Origin: an uncultured Bacteroidota bacterium
Lineage (GTDB): Bacteria > Bacteroidota > Bacteroidia > Bacteroidales > F082
Length of the DNA: 64,000 nt
Direction: 5' to 3'
NCBI GenBank assembly: GCA_903891085.1
Contig: CAITDJ010000094.1
Location: forward strand, 1 to 64,000
Below, piece by piece: positions 62,355 through 64,000 of the stretch. The notes below the pieces were generated by a model. The model was given only the letters and a program-made list of their open reading frames with translations. It was not told the origin of the DNA and did no database searches. Numbering within the stretch: position 1 is the first letter of the stretch; each line of letters opens with the position of its first letter. A program made the translations under genes and the position numbers.

Positions 62355-63467
62355 ATGAAAACGATTCTCTATATACTTCAAAAAGAATTCCGGCAGATTT
62401 TCCGCGAAAAAGCAATGCTCGTTATCATTCTTGTGATTCCGATGGTACAATTGCTGATTCTTTCATTTACAGCCACTTTTGAAATAAAAAACACAAATAT
62501 TTCGATCCTTGATCATGATCATTCGGTTGAATCACGAAACCTAATAAACAAATTCTCCGGATCACCCTTCTTTACAATCAGTTCGTTTTACGATAGTTAC
62601 GACAAAGGTGTTGAAGCATTGAAAAGTGGCAAAACCCACCAGTTACTGATTATTCAACCTCATTTTGAAAAAGATTTACAACGCGATGGCAAAGGAAAAG
62701 TAATGATCATTACCGATGCCATCAACGGAAGTGCCGCCAGCATTATGAGTGCGTATGCCCATTCGATCCTTTTTGATTTTAACAAACAAATACTGATAGA
62801 GCATTATCCGAATCTAAGTTTGAGCGATCCTATTCAAATTACGGTTTCGAACTGGTATAACCCGCGCCTCAATTATATAACGTATATGGTTCCCGGTATA
62901 TTGGTGCTGCTTGTCACCATCATCGGAATGTTCTTGTCGGGGATGAATGTAGTGAAAGAGAAAGAGTTAGGTACCATTGAACAGATCAATGTTACCCCGA
63001 TAAAAAAATATCAGTTCATCATTGGCAAGTTGCTTCCTTTCTGGATTATTGCCATGTTTGAATTCTCGTTTGGCCTGTTTCTGGCCCGTTTTGTTTTTGG
63101 AGTCCCGATGCTGGGTAGTCTGGCACTGCAATTGGGAACCGTTTCAGTGTATCTGGTTGTTGTACTAAGTTTTGGTTTATTCGTTTCGACAATTACCGAA
63201 ACCATGCAGCAGGCTATGTTTATCTCCTGGTTTTTTATGGTCATTTTTATTCTGATGAGCGGCTTATTTACCCCTGTCGAGAGCATGCCCGATTGGGCAC
63301 AAACCGTGAATAAGTTAAATCCGATTTCGTATTTTATTCAGATTAACCGCATGATTATGCTCAAAGGATCAGTTTTCAGTGATTTCACCCGACAGTTTTA
63401 TTCACTTGTGGTGTATGCAGTGTTAATGCTGAGTTTATCGGTATGGAGATATCGGAAGGTAGCGTAA
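62355..63467 (+). CDS. ABC-2 type permease (YbhR/YbhS-like)
   Basis: A 370-residue permease, similar in layout to the preceding one: N-terminal helix with LVIILVIPMVQLLILSFTAT, extracytoplasmic domain (about 45-170), five C-terminal helices and the signature EKELGTIEQINVTPIKKYQF. Last gene of the efflux operon. Substrates are likely hydrophobic toxins, bile-like compounds or drugs, by analogy with YbhFSR, but not provable here. Confidence 0.93.
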   Translation: MKTILYILQKEFRQIFREKAMLVIILVIPMVQLLILSFTATFEIKNTNISILDHDHSVESRNLINKFSGSPFFTISSFYDSYDKGVEALKSGKTHQLLIIQPHFEKDLQRDGKGKVMIITDAINGSAASIMSAYAHSILFDFNKQILIEHYPNLSLSDPIQITVSNWYNPRLNYITYMVPGILVLLVTIIGMFLSGMNVVKEKELGTIEQINVTPIKKYQFIIGKLLPFWIIAMFEFSFGLFLARFVFGVPMLGSLALQLGTVSVYLVVVLSFGLFVSTITETMQQAMFISWFFMVIFILMSGLFTPVESMPDWAQTVNKLNPISYFIQINRMIMLKGSVFSDFTRQFYSLVVYAVLMLSLSVWRYRKVA

Positions 63468-63496
63468 GATTGAATGCAAAATGTAAAATGCAAATG

Positions 63497-63585
63497 GCAA
63501 AATGCAAATGTTTTATTTGATCCATTGTTACTCTGTATTATACATAAAATCAAACTCGCGAAGGAATTTTCAATTTGCATTTTGC
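63497..63585. repeat. Inverted repeat at the end of the efflux operon
   Basis: GCAAAATGCAAAT (63497-63509) pairs exactly with ATTTGCATTTTGC (63573-63585); the left arm is embedded in AATGCAAA-type tandem repeats (63475-63510). It lies between convergent genes. It may help end both transcripts. Confidence 0.5.
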
Positions 63586-63600
63586 TATTTGAATTTTGAA

Positions 63601-64000
63601 CTACTTCTCAAACCTCATTGTCGCAGCAAAAACTACCTTTCCGTCGTGTTGCCTTATTCCTTTGAAACACGCTTCGTCTGACTCAATTTGCCCACTGATT
63701 TGAATAATTTCTTTCAAATTGCATTCTGAAAGAAAGCGGATTCCGAATTTTTCAATCTGCCTGTTGAACAATACTTCCGGGTCACAGGCATTGATTACCC
63801 ATTCGAAATAACGGCTAGTATTCACGTGGCCATGAAAGTCGAGTTCCGAAAACATTACCCGATGATCGAGCAGATGTGGAAGTTCTTTGCGCGGATCAAT
63901 CACCAACCCTTCCTCATCAATTGATTTTATTGGTGATGATGATTCGAGAAACTGATCAAGAAACTGTAATCTTTTCGGTCGCCGGTTTTCGGCACCGATG
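63601..64000 (-). CDS. Acyl-ACP thioesterase (N-terminal part beyond window)
   Basis: Releases fatty acids from acyl carrier protein. The frame is open from the stop at 63601 to the window edge, so the N-terminal half is missing. I read RRPKRLQFLDQF near the edge. The C-terminal hot-dog domain has VMFSELDFHGHVNTSRYFEW, whose HVN motif is the conserved thioesterase segment, and ends VVFAATMRFEK. Family is the FatA-like bacterial acyl-ACP thioesterases. The internal TTG at 63906 is not a likely start. Confidence 0.85.
   Translation of the reverse strand, partial: IGAENRRPKRLQFLDQFLESSSPIKSIDEEGLVIDPRKELPHLLDHRVMFSELDFHGHVNTSRYFEWVINACDPEVLFNRQIEKFGIRFLSECNLKEIIQISGQIESDEACFKGIRQHDGKVVFAATMRFEK

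Overview
The window comes from a bacterium of the phylum Bacteroidota, most likely in or near Bacteroidales/Marinilabiliales. The evidence is the conserved run mutY-ssb-gldE-gldD, several secreted proteins ending in type IX secretion (T9SS) sorting domains, outer-membrane barrels of Bacteroidota type, and promoters of the Bacteroidota form TTG-N19-22-TAnnTTTG upstream of many genes. The DNA is AT-rich and intergenic regions are generally short. I see no rRNA, tRNA, CRISPR array, insertion sequence or phage gene. A B12-dependent ribonucleotide reductase and a propionyl/acetyl-CoA carboxylase cluster would suit an anaerobic or microaerobic fermenter, but that is inference.

Layout. 1-1.7 kb (minus): a partial RNase G, a 29-residue AURKAIP1/COX24-like protein and HU. 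1.8-5.3 kb (plus): mutY, ssb, gldE, gldD. 5.4-8.8 kb: a T9SS-exported M14 carboxypeptidase and a CorA transporter. 8.8-12.2 kb: a sparse accessory stretch with an unknown lipoprotein and a T9SS cargo protein, bounded by low-complexity repeats. 12.25-13.35 kb (minus): DAHP synthase/chorismate mutase. 13.6-17.0 kb: an ECF sigma factor, a membrane protein joining an anti-sigma-like cytoplasmic segment to a predicted outer-membrane barrel, and a T9SS protein. 17.3-21.1 kb: asnS, rpoN and a PAP2-like membrane protein. 21.1-27.4 kb (minus): an outer-membrane barrel, a TlpA-like thioredoxin, a small unknown, a DUF2179 protein and a three-gene acyl-CoA carboxylase cluster.

27.7-30.7 kb: an orphan hybrid histidine kinase and class II aldolase. 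30.8-32.9 kb (minus): two tandem-domain universal stress proteins around a SPOR protein. 33.1-35.1 kb: ruvB and queG. 35.1-39.6 kb: a barrel protein, a response regulator/kinase pair, polyprenyl synthetase and a radical SAM protein. 39.6-42.8 kb: a small repeat protein and NrdJ. 43-46.7 kb (minus): a half-size TauE-like protein and a very large propeller/barrel protein. 46.8-51.2 kb: an MBL-fold hydrolase, aspS, a SPOR-bearing barrel and a coupled microprotein. 51.2-55.5 kb: a T9SS peptidylarginine-deiminase homologue, tatA and an MltD-like transglycosylase. 55.7-63.5 kb: a lipoprotein, then a TetR-controlled drug-efflux operon (TetR, TolC, HlyD, a DUF2147 protein, two ABC ATPases, two ABC-2 permeases). 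63.6-64.0 kb (minus): part of an acyl-ACP thioesterase.

The strongest items for a second look are the PPAD-type peptidylarginine deiminase, the sigma/trans-envelope-barrel/T9SS cluster, the split YbhF-like ATPase pair with complementary loss of catalytic motifs, and the palindromic operator at the predicted tetR start site.
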